The notes: generated by a model not told the origin, from the sequence alone. Shown: positions 1-47,140, counted from the first letter of the stretch. The stretch is 64,000 nucleotides of DNA from Atrina japonica (GCA_030159075.1 BROG01000350.1:682001-746000), one strand, 5' to 3'. Translations and numbers: made by a program.

Positions 1-241
1 AATTTTGCAATGAGATATGGTTACTTGTTTTTATTCAATATTCATCTGGGTAAAATTTCATTTTATCATCATTTTATTTTTTCTGGTTTGGTAATCTTTA
101 AAAGTTCTATAGAGTGAGACAAGATTTAGTGTGATGTATCCAGGTATATCTTTATTGATTGATTGCAATAGCGCTGTGCTGGGACTTCTGTAGCTGAGCT
201 TAGTAGCATCACACATGAAATCACAATATCTCTAATCCCTG

Positions 242-770
242 GTTAGTTTGGGTTAGATCTACACACGACAAAGTGGGAGACTGCCACACTGAGAAAAAGT
301 GGATTAGAGCCACATAGAACAAAGTGGCTTAGAGCCACACTGGAAAATGTTGGTTGGTGCCACACTGGACAAAGTGAGTTAGAACTTCACAGAACAAAGT
401 GATTTAGAGTCTCACTAAGAAATATGGCTTAGATCCATACTGGACAAAATATGTTAGACCCAAGTAGCTTAGAGTCACCCTGGACAAAGTGGGTTAGATA
501 AACATTGTACAAAGTGGAATAGAGCCACACTGAGTGAGTGAGAGTCTCACCAGGAAATGTGAGTTAGAGTCATACTTAACAAAGAGAGTGAGAGCCTCAC
601 TAGGAAATGTGAGTTAATGCAACACTGCACAAAGAGAGTGAGAGCCTCACTAGGAAATATGGGTTACAGCCATACTGGACACAGTGGGAAACTTCAACAT
701 CACAAAATGTGGGTTAGAGGCACACTGGTCAAAATGGTATAGAGCCATACTTAACTATTTGAAATATAGC
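242..770. repeat. Degenerate 25-bp minisatellite
   Basis: Units of about 25 bp of the form TTAGAGCCACACTGGACAAA plus GTGG recur some twenty times with drift. It lies in the intron or upstream flank before the first visible exon. No gene content. Confidence 0.8.
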
Positions 771-814
771 TAAACTGCACTCTCATCCACCATTGAAATA
801 TGATAAGGGGCCTC

Positions 815-1070
815 AGTGGCCGAGTAGTTAGAGAAATGCACTATAAACTATGAAGTCTCTCACCTCTGATCAGTGCAGGTTTGAGCCTTGTTGGAGCCTA
901 ACCTGGTTTTGTGAGGAAGTTGCCAGTTTACTGGCAGAGGGCTGAGTGGTCTCTTCTAGAGTACATTATAACCAGGTTCTCTCCTCCACCATTAAAACTG
1001 GCTACCACCATGTAAGTGAAAACTATCAAGTGTGGCATAAAACACCATTCAAAACAAACAAATCTGATGA
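815..1070 (+). mobile_element. tRNA-derived SINE, family A, copy 1
   Basis: The head carries a box A-like TGGCCGAGTAGTTAGAG and a box B-like GGTTTGAGCC, as in a Leu/Ser-type tRNA, followed by a body with AAGTCTCTCACCTCTG, GTTTGCCAGTTTAC-like and AAAACTGGCTACCACC. Related copies occur at 31526, 35676, 36766 and 52455, all plus strand. Copy 1 is near full length and ends in an A-rich CAAAACAAACAAA tail about 100 bp before exon 1178. Confidence 0.75.
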
Positions 1071-1177
1071 AATTTAGGGTGGGGTAAACTATTAATCAAA
1101 TCTACATGTAATATGGATAAATTACATGTAATTTTTAAATCTATATTCAACATAAGTTGCTCTGATGTGTTTTCCAG

Positions 1178-35206
<34,029 letters not shown>

Positions 35207-35670
35207 TCTCGTAATTCTTCAGGATGTTGTCACATTCTTGTTGTGTTTTGTGAGTTTTCGTTTCCCTAAATTTATTTGTACTATTTCCTTTTTTTACACA
35301 ATTTTCATAATGTTCATTCAAATCAAGAAAAGCTTATTTTTAAGATTGAAAAAATATGACAATTATTTTGTCATAAACAGACTTTATTGCAATACAAAAG
35401 TAAAAACATCTCATGTTTTATCTTAGTGTTAATAATACTTTCAAGGATCTAAAGATTTCATTCACTGAAGGGTAGAAAATACAAAAGTTTTTTAATTACC
35501 AAGCTTTACCTGCAAGGTCTACATGGTCTGTGTTTTTATAATCTGAAGGTACATTGCTGTCACTATTTTCTGTACATTAGTGTAGGTATTTCCAAATTCG
35601 CATGTAACCTCCAAGAAATGGTTTTGTGTCTCTCACCTCCAATATAATATCTAAACTGTATCAATGAGTA
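35207..35670 (+). other. Probable 3' untranslated region of the rabphilin-like gene
   Basis: Follows the stop codon directly. No AATAAA is seen before the SINE at 35676; the first clear AATAAA-bearing stretch is GAAATAAATAAATAG near 37650, so the 3' end is unresolved. Confidence 0.4.
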
Positions 35671-35675
35671 GTAAT

Positions 35676-35930
35676 TCAACACTTTAAACCATGAAGTCTC
35701 TCACCTCCAGTCAGCATAGGTTTGAGTCTCTCACCTCCAGTCAGCGTAGGCTCGAGTCCCAACGGAACTTATGCTGATTTTGTGAGAAAGTTTGTCAGCT
35801 TACATGCAGAAGGCTGGTGGTCTCTTCCTGTGTACATTGTAATCAGGTTCTCCTCTGCATCACTTAAAACTGGCTGCCACCATATGACTGAAAAATTGTT
35901 GATTGTGGCATAAAACAAAATTCCAAATCA
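35676..35930 (+). mobile_element. SINE family A, copy 3, with internal duplication
   Basis: ACCATGAAGTCTCTCACCTC then CAGTCAGCATAGGTTTGAGT is followed by a second TCTCTCACCTCCAGTCAGCG before AGGCTCGAGTCCCAACGG, so the box B region is duplicated by about 40 bp. The head is truncated. The body ends CATAAAACAAAATTCC. The 63-codon frame is not a gene. Confidence 0.7.
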
Positions 35931-36369
35931 AAATACACTTCAGACCAGTGTATATTCTCCACAGTTGTTTAACATGTTTAATTTGCCTTTATGAATTTTA
36001 CACACTGACCTATATTTAGATGTCTTATACATTACCTGGACAATTGTGATAAATTCTAATTTGATAAAGCTTTAGAGCACAGGGGCTTCAGTTTGGAAAT
36101 TAACCATCAACTCTATACAAGCACAAGGTGACGTAGCAAATCCGTTTATTTGATGTTGTGAAATACAATTCTAGATTAACATTTATGTTAGAGCCTTTTA
36201 TGCACACATCCATAGATTAATATAACCTCACCCTGCATGTAACGTATAACTTTTTTGATAATGCAGATACCCACACCTTGTTTGGTTTTGTTGGAATATT
36301 CAGTATGACATTATTTTGATGACTTATGATCTAACCCTGTTTGCAATTACTCTGTTTTACCATGTTCAC

Positions 36370-36620
36370 TAAATGAAATGTTGATTTACCTGTTTAGTAG
36401 TGGTTGTTGAGATGTCTTTACCAATTTTGACAAGGGTTTGTTCCTCACTTACATGTATATCATTTGGATTTGCCCGTGGACTCACAGCAAGTGTGACCAG
36501 TCAACAGGGGATGCTTACTCTTCTATGGCACCTGACCCCACTTCTGAATGTCCAGATGTTTGTGTTTTCCAGTGTTGGCCAGATTTGTTCCGTGAATATC
36601 ATGAAGATAAACTCTTTCAT
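36370..36620 (+). repeat. Dispersed repeat family D, copy 2
   Basis: TTGTTCCTCACTTACATGTA, GTGTGACCAGTCAACAGGGG, ATGCTTACTCTTCTATGGCA and CCTGACCCCACTTCTGAATG. It has overlapping frames of 60-102 codons, none with a recognised domain. Confidence 0.75.
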
Positions 36621-36765
36621 ATCTATGATTTTTATGTTGTTTCACCTGCTCTTGACATAGGAAATATAATTGGTTACTTCTCACCAAATATTGGATTCCA
36701 TTCATTGGTTAGGAGTAATTTTGATTACTTTAATTCTGAATTATAACAGTTGATTTTCTAAATGT

Positions 36766-36955
36766 GGAGTCTCGGTGGCGGAGTGATTAAAACATAGCAC
36801 TTTATACCATGAAGTTTCTCACCTCTAGTTAGCAGGGGAATGAGTCCCACTGGAACCTAAGTTGATTTTGTGAGAAAGTTTGCCAGTTTACTTGTGGAAG
36901 GCGGCTCTTCCTTGGTACATTAAAATTGAAATCCTCCACCACTAAAGAATCTGGT
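36766..36955 (+). mobile_element. SINE family A, copy 4
   Basis: GGAGTCTCGGTGGCGGAGTG (box A region), AAGTTTCTCACCTCTAGTTA, GGAATGAGTCCCACTGGAAC (box B region), GAAAGTTTGCCAGTTTACTT. Its 3' part passes straight into the 22-bp array. Confidence 0.75.
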
Positions 36956-37572
36956 TAATCTAGACATGTATCTCGTTAAGTTCAGACATGTATCTGGTTA
37001 AGTCTAGACATGTATCTGGTTAAGTTTAGACATGTATCTGGTTAAGTTTAGACATGTATCTGGTTAAGTTCAGACATGTATCTGGTTAAGTTTAGACATG
37101 TATCTGGTTATGTTTAGACATGTATCTGGTTAAGTCTAGACATGTATCTGGTTATGTTTAGACATGTATCTGGTTAAGTCTAGACATGTATCTGGTTAAG
37201 TTCAGACATGTATCTGGTTAAGTCTAGACATGTATCTGGTTAAGTTCAGACATGTATCTGGTTAAGTCTAGACATATATCTGGTTAAGTTTAGACATATC
37301 TGGTTAAGTTTAGACATGTATCTGGTTAATTTCAGACATGTATCTGGTCAAGTTCAGACATGTATCTGGAAGTTTAGGCATGTATCTGGTTAAGTTTAGA
37401 CATGTATCTGGTTAAGTCTAGACATGTATCTGGTTATGTCTAGACATGTATCTGGTTAAGTCTAGATATGTATCTGGTTAAGTCTAGACATGTATCTGGT
37501 TCAGTTTAGACATGTATCTGGTTAAGTCTAGACATGTATCTGGTTCAGTTTAGACATGTATCTGGTTAAGTC
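36950..37572. repeat. 22-bp minisatellite GACATGTATCTGGTTAAGTC
   Basis: About 28 units of TAGACATGTATCTGGTTAAG plus T(C/T); the C/T position alternates, marking unit subtypes. No long open frame. Confidence 0.95.
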
Positions 37573-38525
37573 CAGATAGATATGATATAATGTTTGGAGG
37601 CCTAAGTTTTGTTAATGACCACCAAAATGTTGACAAAATTGATATTGAAATAAATAAATAGTAGTAAAATATTTTTCTTTATCAAAAGTTAAAAACAAAT
37701 GAATAATGAAGAAGTACATAAAGAAAATCAAAATGATGGTTTTCTCAATCCATTTACATCATATATATATATATATATGTGCATACATGTACATGTATTC
37801 AGAGAATATTTTTTATTTAGTCTGTTACATGTATATATGTATGTACATGCATATGGTTAGTTGATATAACTTAGGAAGACTTACATGTAAACATGTATAT
37901 GATAATAACCTAAAATATTATGACAATTTGACAGTCATCTGTTTTCGACGGTTATTCTATTTCCAGATCACAAGGCCTGTGTGTCATTCTTGTTGCTGTC
38001 TGTTTTTGTTGGCATGTCAAAATATTCCGATTCAATGCTTATATTATCGGTTGAGTATTATTTAAGGACAATATCTTGATATTGTCTGCACACAATGTTT
38101 AAGTCCTTTTGCTGTCCAAAACCCATGACACCGGTACATATATACATCACATATATTATATTAGGGCCTTTACAAGTAAACTTATATCTTATATAGGATT
38201 ATTGTTGTATTATATCTTATATATTTATTTTTATTCCTGTTTTTTTTTTCAGCCTGATGAATATTGAGTGCTGCTGACAATCTGTTTTCCATCCATCAGT
38301 GATTGGAACTGCTCATCATTAATTATGGACCAAGACAAGGAATCATACACTATCTCATTGTTAATCTCACATATATATTATTTGATATATATTTATAAAG
38401 GTTATGACAAAGATACACAAAGACTGGGAGAATACAAATGGGGTGGGGTGGGGGTGTAATGATTTGGTGTCATATTAAACATGTTAAAGTCTTCCTATTT
38501 AAAGTTTAAAATCTCTATAAATTAT

Positions 38526-38746
38526 TGTACACTTAGAAATTTTTGCCTCCGTTTGATTTTCGCCCTAAGGTGAATGGATGAATTTAAAATGTAATTGAAA
38601 GTTTTCAAACTAAATAGTTGAAGTTTGGACATACATGTCATCCATAAGACTATGGTTTTTAGGGCAAAATTAAGACAGAGTGAATATGTTTTCTGTCATA
38701 AAAAGGAGAAAATAAGCAGGGGCTAAAATTCCCAGGCATACATTAC
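38526..38746. mobile_element. GTATACCTGG-family MITE, diverged copy
   Basis: GTACACTTAGAAATTTTTGC at the left; GTGAATATGTTTTCTGTCAT and AATTCCCAGGCATACATTAC at the right, paralleling the 43.7-kb copy. Confidence 0.65.
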
Positions 38747-38749
38747 AGG

Positions 38750-40460
38750 ATAAACAATAGGGAAACATACACACATGTGTACATGTATATATATTATGAT
38801 AATGATCATTAGAATTATTTTACTGTACAACGTAATATTTTACTCTTTATAATCAATGAATCATGTTGTGCTTGACTTTTGTAAAATATCGGGAAAATGT
38901 CACAAACAAATTATTTTATAAAAAATAAGCAAAAAGACATAAATTTGAGTTAGAAGGTAAATATGATAAATATATTTTTATTTTACCTTCTTAATTTTTA
39001 ATAATACTTGCTCATTGAATGCTGAATATTACAAATAGTTGATATAAACATAGGTGTGATTTCAGTTTAGCATTAGAAAAATGTCTGAATTGCTGATAAA
39101 ATTCAGGCTACACTCAATATATAAATCCATGAGATTTTGTAAATAAAATTTGTTTGGCCAATCAAAGTCAGCGACAAAATTGTGACATACATGATTTTAA
39201 AGCTGCCTACACCTAAATATCAAGAGTTTTCTCAAGTACATGTACATTTGCAGTAGAAGTTTTAAATTTATAACTTTTACATTTGATAAAAACAACAAAC
39301 ATTATATCATTGAAATCTTGTACAAGTGTAGCCTGGCATGTTTGTATTATACTTTAGGTAATGTGTTCAGTATGTATGTCGTAAAATTTATGTAAATCGG
39401 GGATTTCAATAGATACGAACTGCGAGATTTTACAAAACGACCAATGCTTAGCTCTAGAAGAGAAGCAAATGTTATTATGAAGAAGGTCAAATTTTAGTTC
39501 AGGAAGCCCCTGTTGTTTATGCCATATGTAGTTACCCTTAGTGAAACTTGGTGAAATCTTTCTTGATATTTAGCATCTCTTATATAAAGTCATGCCTCAT
39601 TCTGATGTAATTTACCTTTTCACAGTATGTCATTTATCTACTGCCTTTTCATGTAGATGTAACTTTCACCGAAACTCTAGAGTTTTCCATGGGGCATTTG
39701 TGAAGGGTGTTGCATGCTAACAGGGGATGGTGATACCTTCCGTACACCTGATCCCATCCCAATTGGGATTTACAATTATTTTTCATGTTGATAACATTTG
39801 TCATATTCTAATGGACTCGGATTTTTGATTAAAGCAATTGTTACCTCTTAATTTTTACTTTTAAATGATATCAGTAGGTATTGCATACAGTTTGTAAGGA
39901 AATAGTTTAATGAATAGTTTAATGAACATTTAACAGTGTTCAAATGATATGAATTGATACACATTTTGTAATAAAATGAAATTGTATTTAACAATTTTAT
40001 GTAATTACCCATTTAGTATGATTAAGATATTTGACATTATTTCATTCTATGTTTAGAAATACATAAATTTATACAATTTTTTTCACTTTTAACAATAAAC
40101 TTAATTGATTAAAAAAGAGACACAATATAGGGTTTTTGATAATTTAGGTACTGTGAAATTCCTTTATATTTACCTGCATATGAAAAGGGAAAATGTATTG
40201 AATATGGATTAATGCATACCTCATAAAAGCAATTTTAGGGCATTTAGTTACAATATATAGATTTAAATAAATAAACCTCAATCAAGTACTATGTACTACC
40301 TTTGGAAAGACATACTTTAGTAATATCATTCTTGTGTTCAGTAATCTACATTGCTAGTCAAAGTACATAAATGTCATGAACGGTGTAGAACATTATTTTA
40401 TATTTTTCAAATACACCTGTACCAGTTGGCATTATTAAGGTTTACAATATTGTCATCAGA
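38750..40460. other. Gene-free AT-rich DNA with a diverged family D relative
   Basis: At 39690-39800 GAAGGGTGTTGCATGCTAAC, AGGGGATGGTGATACCTTCC and CACCTGATCCCATCCC resemble family D. The remainder shows no feature I can support. Confidence 0.5.
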
Positions 40461-40462
40461 TA

Positions 40463-40647
40463 GTGTAGAATCACGTTATCTTGAAATTCAAGAGATCACC
40501 CCTATTACTTCGAGAATCCGGATTTCGAGATAAATAAAAATTTTTTATTGATATATTATAATATCTATAAAATCGGGACCAAACTTTCAATTTTGACATA
40601 TCCGGAATTTCGACTCAACCAATTTCGACATAACGAGATTCCACTAT
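40463..40647. mobile_element. MITE with TAGTGGAATCTCGTTATGTC ends
   Basis: Left end AGTGTAGAATCACGTTATCT then TGAAATTC and right end GAATTTCGACTCAACCAATT then TCGACATAACGAGATTCCACTA are imperfect inverted repeats. Interior GGATTTCGAGATAAATAAAA. About 185 bp. Confidence 0.7.
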
Positions 40648-40670
40648 GTGTAATATATATATATATATAT

Positions 40671-40710
<40 letters not shown>

Positions 40711-40743
40711 ATATATATATATATTACACATAGTGGAATCTCG

Positions 40744-40800
<57 letters not shown>
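40630..40800. repeat. Long AT-rich palindrome plus (TA)n
   Basis: ATAACGAGATTCCACTATGT then GTAATATAT... is mirrored as ...ATATTACACATAGTGGAATC then TCGTTAT, about 45 bp per arm around a (TA)n centre with GTTTAT/ATAAAC markers. A further (TA)n run follows to 40799. Confidence 0.88.
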
Positions 40801-40802
<2 letters not shown>

Positions 40803-40962
40803 AACAGTCATTGATATAGGCAGATTGTAACAGTCTAGTCCATCAGCTAGCTTTCGTGGCTGGATGTTTAGCGTTTATATCCATGTACTGAAGTTAAGCA
40901 ACGGCAAATGCAGTCAGCATCTGGATGGATGACAATCCAATGTGATGTGCAATCGGCATGTT

Positions 40963-40998
<36 letters not shown>

Positions 40999-41349
40999 TG
41001 TATTTAGACCTTTTTTCTTTGGTCTGCATACTCATATACAGTTTTACCAAGTGTTCAGGTATTGTCATGTTCTACTACTTATTGCTCATCGTAAACATTT
41101 GATCATATGTGTTTTAGATCTTTTAGATAGTTTCTGACATCTAAGTATATGTTACATTACATATACATGAAATATTAACTATATATTTTCATTTTTTTTT
41201 ACAGAATATATATAACTTTTCATCATCTTCTTTAACTTTAATGAGAAGTAATTCTTGAACTTGGATTAAGGCAAATTCCATAAAACCTAGCTTGCTTACT
41301 TCAGAGATTAATATACAAACCAAAATCGAATTAACTTATGTTATTAGTA

Positions 41350-41448
41350 CAGTGGAACCTGTCTTTGTCACAATGAAAGAAATGTTTAACCAAGTGATTT
41401 TATAAATGTTGAATTTCATGACAGTATTCTCTCGCGACATGTTCCACT
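41350..41448. mobile_element. CAGTGGAACCTGTCTT MITE, short copy
   Basis: CAGTGGAACCTGTCTTTGTC at the left and TCTCGCGACATGTTCCACT at the right; the centre is partly deleted. Confidence 0.7.
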
Positions 41449-41459
41449 TAAAATATAAA

Positions 41460-43710
41460 TTTACTAGATGAATGTCTGAATGAAGTTAATACTTAACAGA
41501 AATTACCTTGTAGTACAATCTGCAGAAATGTTTATGACAATGGAACATACTTAAGTATACATGGTATATGAAAGACAATTGTTCAACACATGGTTTCTGA
41601 CTTGAGCAGGTGCTTTCCTTGGCTCCAAACCTTCACTGTGCCAAACTGATGGTACATATCTAAATGATTTACAGCATCATATAGTAAACAAAAGTCAGTC
41701 CAAAAACATCAGACTGTTATCTACTTGCATGTTAAATTTTCATATTGTAATAAAACATAATAAATCTAAAAATCCTCCAACACATACTATTACATGCAAT
41801 ATACAGCCAAAGTTTGCTCATATAAATTTTAACGTTACATGGACATCACAAAGACATTTCACATGGATGACTCTAACGTGCCATGTGAGCAGATAAATTA
41901 GGAATGACATGGGAATGTATGTGCGATTCCTTTGAATTTCACATGGATTTCCACATGTTTCATAAGAACATATACAGATGATAGCAAGGATATTCAGTTA
42001 GGTATAATGTATACAACAATAATGTTAAATTTGTGTGATATTTGCTTGTGAAATGGATGTAAATATTTACATTAGACTTAAATGTGTAAATATAAAATAG
42101 TGTTTTTCGTGTTTGTTGCTTTACGAATAAAATACAGTATTACAGAAAGATTATATCTTCAAGATGAAAACTATAAACAATGATCCAATGTTTATAATTT
42201 TGCGCTTTTAAAGCATTCAACAGAATGGTAATTTGTTTTGTTTATTTACAATGGCTTGACAACCCATCACAATCTATTGTAAAGGAATATAACAGATTTT
42301 TTCTATAACACAACAATATAAACTTGATAGGTTTCCATGTAGCAGTTGTGATGGGTGTAACATGCTGGCAGAGGACGCTGACTAACCCTGGTCCTATCCC
42401 GTTTGTGATTCACAATTGTTCTTCATGTTGAGGCCATTTGTTTATCTGATTTTTTGTATTCTAATGGACTTTGATTTTCGAGTATCCATTGGTACCTCTT
42501 CCATTTTACTTTTCTTTTCAATGGAGTACCCTACAATTGTATCCCAAACATTATAAACTATTTAAGTTAAAATACCTTAAAACAATTCACAAACACATAC
42601 ACACATACATGTAAATAAAATGGTAATCGGGCACAATATTTGTATAAACATCTTCCACCACTGTTTTTATTTTTACACAGGTTTTGTATTGAATTCTAAA
42701 ATATTAAACTAATTTAAATCATACGTTACATCAATCTAATTCCTACTTAAAATAATATAAACATAATAACAAAGTTATAATGTTCAATCGACCAATTTCT
42801 CTTTTTTGTCATTTTTCTGCGTTGTATTGATGCCTCTCTGGTCTTACAGTGTAGGAGACTGGTTGTGATGTTTAAATATTTTAACTATTATATAATGTTT
42901 GTGCTGTTTCATTATCTACTGCTTCATATTTTATTCTTGTAAGAAATGTATAAATATATTTATCTATTATTAATACATGGTTATATATTTTTCAAAACTT
43001 TTTTTATCCTAAAAATATTCTATTTCTATATTTGAAAATATTACTCTTGTTAAAAATCTATTTACAGTTATCTAGAACATGATGAATCTTACGTACAGAA
43101 TTTTGACTTCTTACCTTATATATTATAAATCAGAATAATTATAAATGTTTAAACCCTCTTAGTCACTCCTTGACCTGTCTCAATTAGTGGTCATGCGGAG
43201 TGTTTGTTGTATGTGACATTTTGAATCTCAGTTTCTCATAATCCAAGTGACCATTCTCTTTCGATTTATAAGCAACAAATATAGGGTAGGCCTACGATGA
43301 GACTTGTCTTGATACCACATGTTCTGCCATGGTAAGGTGCGTGAGTTTTCTGACCACAATGATATCAGAATATGATCTTTCATATCAGTGGTCTATTAAG
43401 AAAAGTTTTACTGTAATTGTAAGATAATTACAAATTTCATATCCCATGCCAGGGGTTCTGTATATAGGCTAGGAACTTGGGTCACTGATAAGACCCTTTT
43501 TGGCCTCATACATTCAATTTCCGGAATCCAATTACGAAAGGAAGTAAGTGTTAGACTTGGTTTTACGACCAAATTAAAGACTTAAGATTATTTGTAAAGA
43601 AATAGGACTTGTGACTTGCGACAAATCAGATCCTGTTTTTATGACTACCTTGTAGTCCAGTGCGTAGACCTACTTTATTGTTGTGCCATAACTTATCTTT
43701 GTGAACGTAG
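41460..43710. other. Gene-free DNA with one family D relative
   Basis: 42345-42540 (GATGGGTGTAACATGCTGGC, GGTCCTATCCCG, TCTAATGGACTTTGATTTTC) pairs with 39690-39870, so these two form a subfamily. No exon is supported. Confidence 0.5.
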
Positions 43711-43714
43711 CAAG

Positions 43715-43946
43715 TACTGTATACCTGAAATTTTTCACTCCCGTTTAATTTTCGCCATTTTCACCCTTAGATGAGAGGGCAAATTTAAAATGAAAGGGAA
43801 AATGTCAAGCCAAATAATTGAAGCACGGGCTTACATCTCATCCATTAAACTATAGTAATATAAAGTGAATCTAAGACAGGGTGAATATGCTTTCTGGTCC
43901 AAAAGGGCGAAAATAAGCAGAGGCGAAACTTTCCAGTTATACAGTA
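43715..43946. mobile_element. GTATACCTGG-family MITE, best-preserved copy
   Basis: TACTGTATACCTGAAATTTT and CTTTCCAGTTATACAGTA are inverted; TTAATTTTCGCC at the left mirrors GGGCGAAAATAAGC at the right. 232 bp with TA at each edge. Confidence 0.85.
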
Positions 43947-43949
43947 TTG

Positions 43950-46470
43950 ATAAACTATTGTAGATCTTGTTGACTCTTGTTTGAGATATGCATTTCTGCT
44001 TGTCAGTTTTGTTGATGACATTGTTATGATTATTCATAATCTTTTTTTGTGTTAGTGAAGTCGTAATACCATGATAAACTCCCAATAAATGACATACCCA
44101 GATCATATAGATATCAAATCTAGGTCAATATTTAGCTCATTCACCTCTAAAGACACATTTGGGCTGGCCTAAGTCACTGATTTACAGAAGAGTCCATTTT
44201 TCAGGAGTTGATGTGGTAAACACGGATACAACACTGGTAGTTAGAGTATATATATTAGTGTATATGAAAGCTACATAAAATTTTGTTCTTTATTTTATCT
44301 TCATATTTCAAATGACATAAAACTTTACGATCTTTAACTGACATATTAATGTTAAAATCTTTTTATAAGTTCATCTTTTTATACAGAAGCAAATAAACAT
44401 AAACTAATACACTAATGATATTAAGAATTAATTATACAAATATTTATTGCATTCTAACAAAGCCACATTCTAGAATTCCAAATATTAAAACCTATTCATA
44501 TCCAGTAAATGTCCTTATACTGTCCACATTGTATTTTCTCTTCAGGTAAAATGTATTTTGATTCAAAACTTGTTTCAGTCCAATTATCTCTTTACAAACT
44601 AAGGGTAAATATATTTTTATATTTGTGACAAACTGCTGGATTCAAATTGAAATACATTCCACTTTTGAGATAGATTTACGTATATATATATGTTTTATTT
44701 CACAGCAGCGATATATCAATGTTTGTTTAACTAAACTTTGTGTCATTCCGTTTATTTCCATATGTCTGAAGTAACATACGAACACCAGATTGATAAAGCA
44801 TGGCAAAATTCACAATTTTGGATTGATATTGTTAGAGCACCTGCTTATCTAGAAGATAATTAACCTTTTACCTTTGATGACAAGCTTGGATGTGATATGA
44901 TTATATAAACAATTTGGAATTAGGAATACCACCACCAAGTTGGTGTTGTATTTTTTTTTTCAAATAAATACCCGTCAAAATCTAATTGAATTGACTTATG
45001 AAACACCGGAAATTGATTATATAATTTTAACGATTTTGTAGTACCTAATATCATATCAGAAATAAAGATTGAATATCAGTTACATTTTCTCTGTATACAT
45101 TGTTAAACTTGTATCGATCAATAGGACATTAAATCTATTTTAACGTTTCATTTTTGTCACAAGATTTGACAGTTTACTTGTGGGAGTTCGGTGGTATTTT
45201 CTCAGGTCATTGTACCCCAGTTTTCACTCCTCCAAAAAACATCCGTTGTCTTCCAGCTATGCCAACATTTATAAAATAAATTTTCTGGGAATACCAACAA
45301 GTTGAATACAAAACATGTTTGAGTAATAAGTAGTATGATGATTAACAAAGACTGATTTCAGCAAAGACTTACCCGTATATATTACCTTAATTTTTGTTTA
45401 ACTTTTTGTAGTAAATTTCACACCAGGAATTTTGTTTTTAAACTTGTGTGCCAAATAATAGTTGTTTCTAATTTGTTTAAAAAAATGATAAATGTGTTTT
45501 GCTTGTATAACATTTAGTATTGTTTATGATAAGATTCTGGGAACACCAACAAATTGTTCCATATCTCTTACATCAAAAGATGTTGGCGTAGCTGGAATGA
45601 ACCAACCGTCCAACACCATATAACCGAAAAGTTGTGTAAACCACCGTCACAAGAAACAAAACATTAATCTTGTTAACAGCATGTTGCAGAATAAATACTA
45701 GATTAGATTTGGAAAGGAAAATATTGAAGCCAGAATCAGTAAGTCTGAAAAAATTAATTTTTATGTAAAAACAAGATGCACATGACATATGAAAGTCAAT
45801 ATAGATCTGTCATTCATTTAATGTCTATTTGTCCGGTTCAATGTAAATATCTAAAATGCCTCTTGTTTCATTAAAGTAGCAAATTTGCTATTAGCAGCGA
45901 TTTATGATACTAATATATTTCTGTTTCTATTTACATATGTTATCTCTGTATAGATGTTTCAGATGTTGTAATGAACACTGTTTTATAAAATATTGAGACA
46001 TTTTTCGCCTTTCTCTTGCAAATCAGTTTTCTATAATGCCGAGAAGAGAAATCAGTATCAGATTAGGAGAATACTGCAAATAAATAATGGATTTTAAAGT
46101 ATCAAATAACTTAATATCTGCCATTGCTTCATAGATTTAACAATACTACCATTTCTATGACAATTATGTAAAAAATGCAGATATTTCCTAATTTATAAAC
46201 AAATTTTATTTCAACCTATATTCATTTCCAAACTATATATAGCCTACGTTTGCATTTTCAGTGAACTGCAAATTTGTTTAACAAGACACAAGACGTAGCT
46301 TAATATTGACACATACAACATATATTGACATATTTATAAGTAAGTGCAATAATACAGTAATATTGTATTGATTCATTTTCTCTCTGCGTTCATCTAACAT
46401 GTGTTATGTCCATTATTGTCATTCTTGATTATTAAAGTTGTTGATATCAGTCAAAATAATTGTTGTCTTG
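43950..46470. other. Gene-free AT-rich DNA
   Basis: No exon, array or clear element recognised. Short frames on the minus strand at 45573-45788 and elsewhere lack any domain or splice context. Confidence 0.5.
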
Positions 46471-46481
46471 TGTGAATTGAA

Positions 46482-46625
46482 GTGCAGTGGAACCTGTCTT
46501 AAGAGACCACTTGCATAAAAGAACAGCTGTCTCCGGGTAACACAATTTGGAAACCACGTGGTTAAATAATCCTTTGGAGATACAACCTCTTTGAGAGACC
46601 ACGAATCTTGTACCACGTACTGGAA
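46482..46625. mobile_element. CAGTGGAACCTGTCTT MITE, right end lost
   Basis: GCAGTGGAACCTGTCTTAAG, AGACCACTTGC and GAGAGACCACGAATCTTGTA. The 65-68 codon minus frames across it are repeat. Confidence 0.65.
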
Positions 46626-46869
46626 TACACACAGATAGACTTATGTCGATCACTAGGCCAAGTGTATGCTTTATTTTATTACTCGCACTGTATTTAAATG
46701 TCCATCACTTAGGATGCCATGCAGTTATCAGCATTTATATACATGAAATTTTCCAGTGAGACATTTTACCTGTGAATGATCAGTGCAATCGTTGAATAAT
46801 TAAAACACGTATAGATCAAGGGTCAGGACGACGAGATTCCTCTTGTATACAACAGTAAGGCGCATATGA

Positions 46870-47140
46870 ATATAAACCCCTCATATACCAAAATATAAAT
46901 CTTTAATATGTTCAAGATATAGATACAAATCTTTTAAAAAACTAGACAAACGAGGACCTTTTGAAATCAAGATGTGGGATCAGATGTCAAGGAGGAGTAA
47001 GTATCCCCTGTTGACCGGTCACAACCGCCTTGAGTCCACAATCAAATACAAATGAAATAAGTGAGGAAGAATCCTCCTCACAACTGGTATAGACGTCCCA
47101 ACAACCGCTATCGAAAGGCAACTCAACAATTCACTTAGTG
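46870..47140 (-). repeat. Dispersed repeat family D, minus copy
   Basis: CATATACCAAAATATAAATC (tail), AGGAGTAAGTATCCCCTGTT, GACCGGTCACAACCGCC, AAATAAGTGAGGAAGAATCC are the reverse of the 26.8 and 36.4 kb copies. Confidence 0.75.

Noticed and set aside
815..900. Functional tRNA gene from box A and box B match
   Set aside because: No cloverleaf pairing, and the sequence recurs with a common non-tRNA body: a SINE.
41200..41240. Possible further 3' UTR exon after TTTTTTTTACAG at about 41205
   Set aside because: Only an acceptor-like string in AT-rich DNA, no coding continuity or matching donor.
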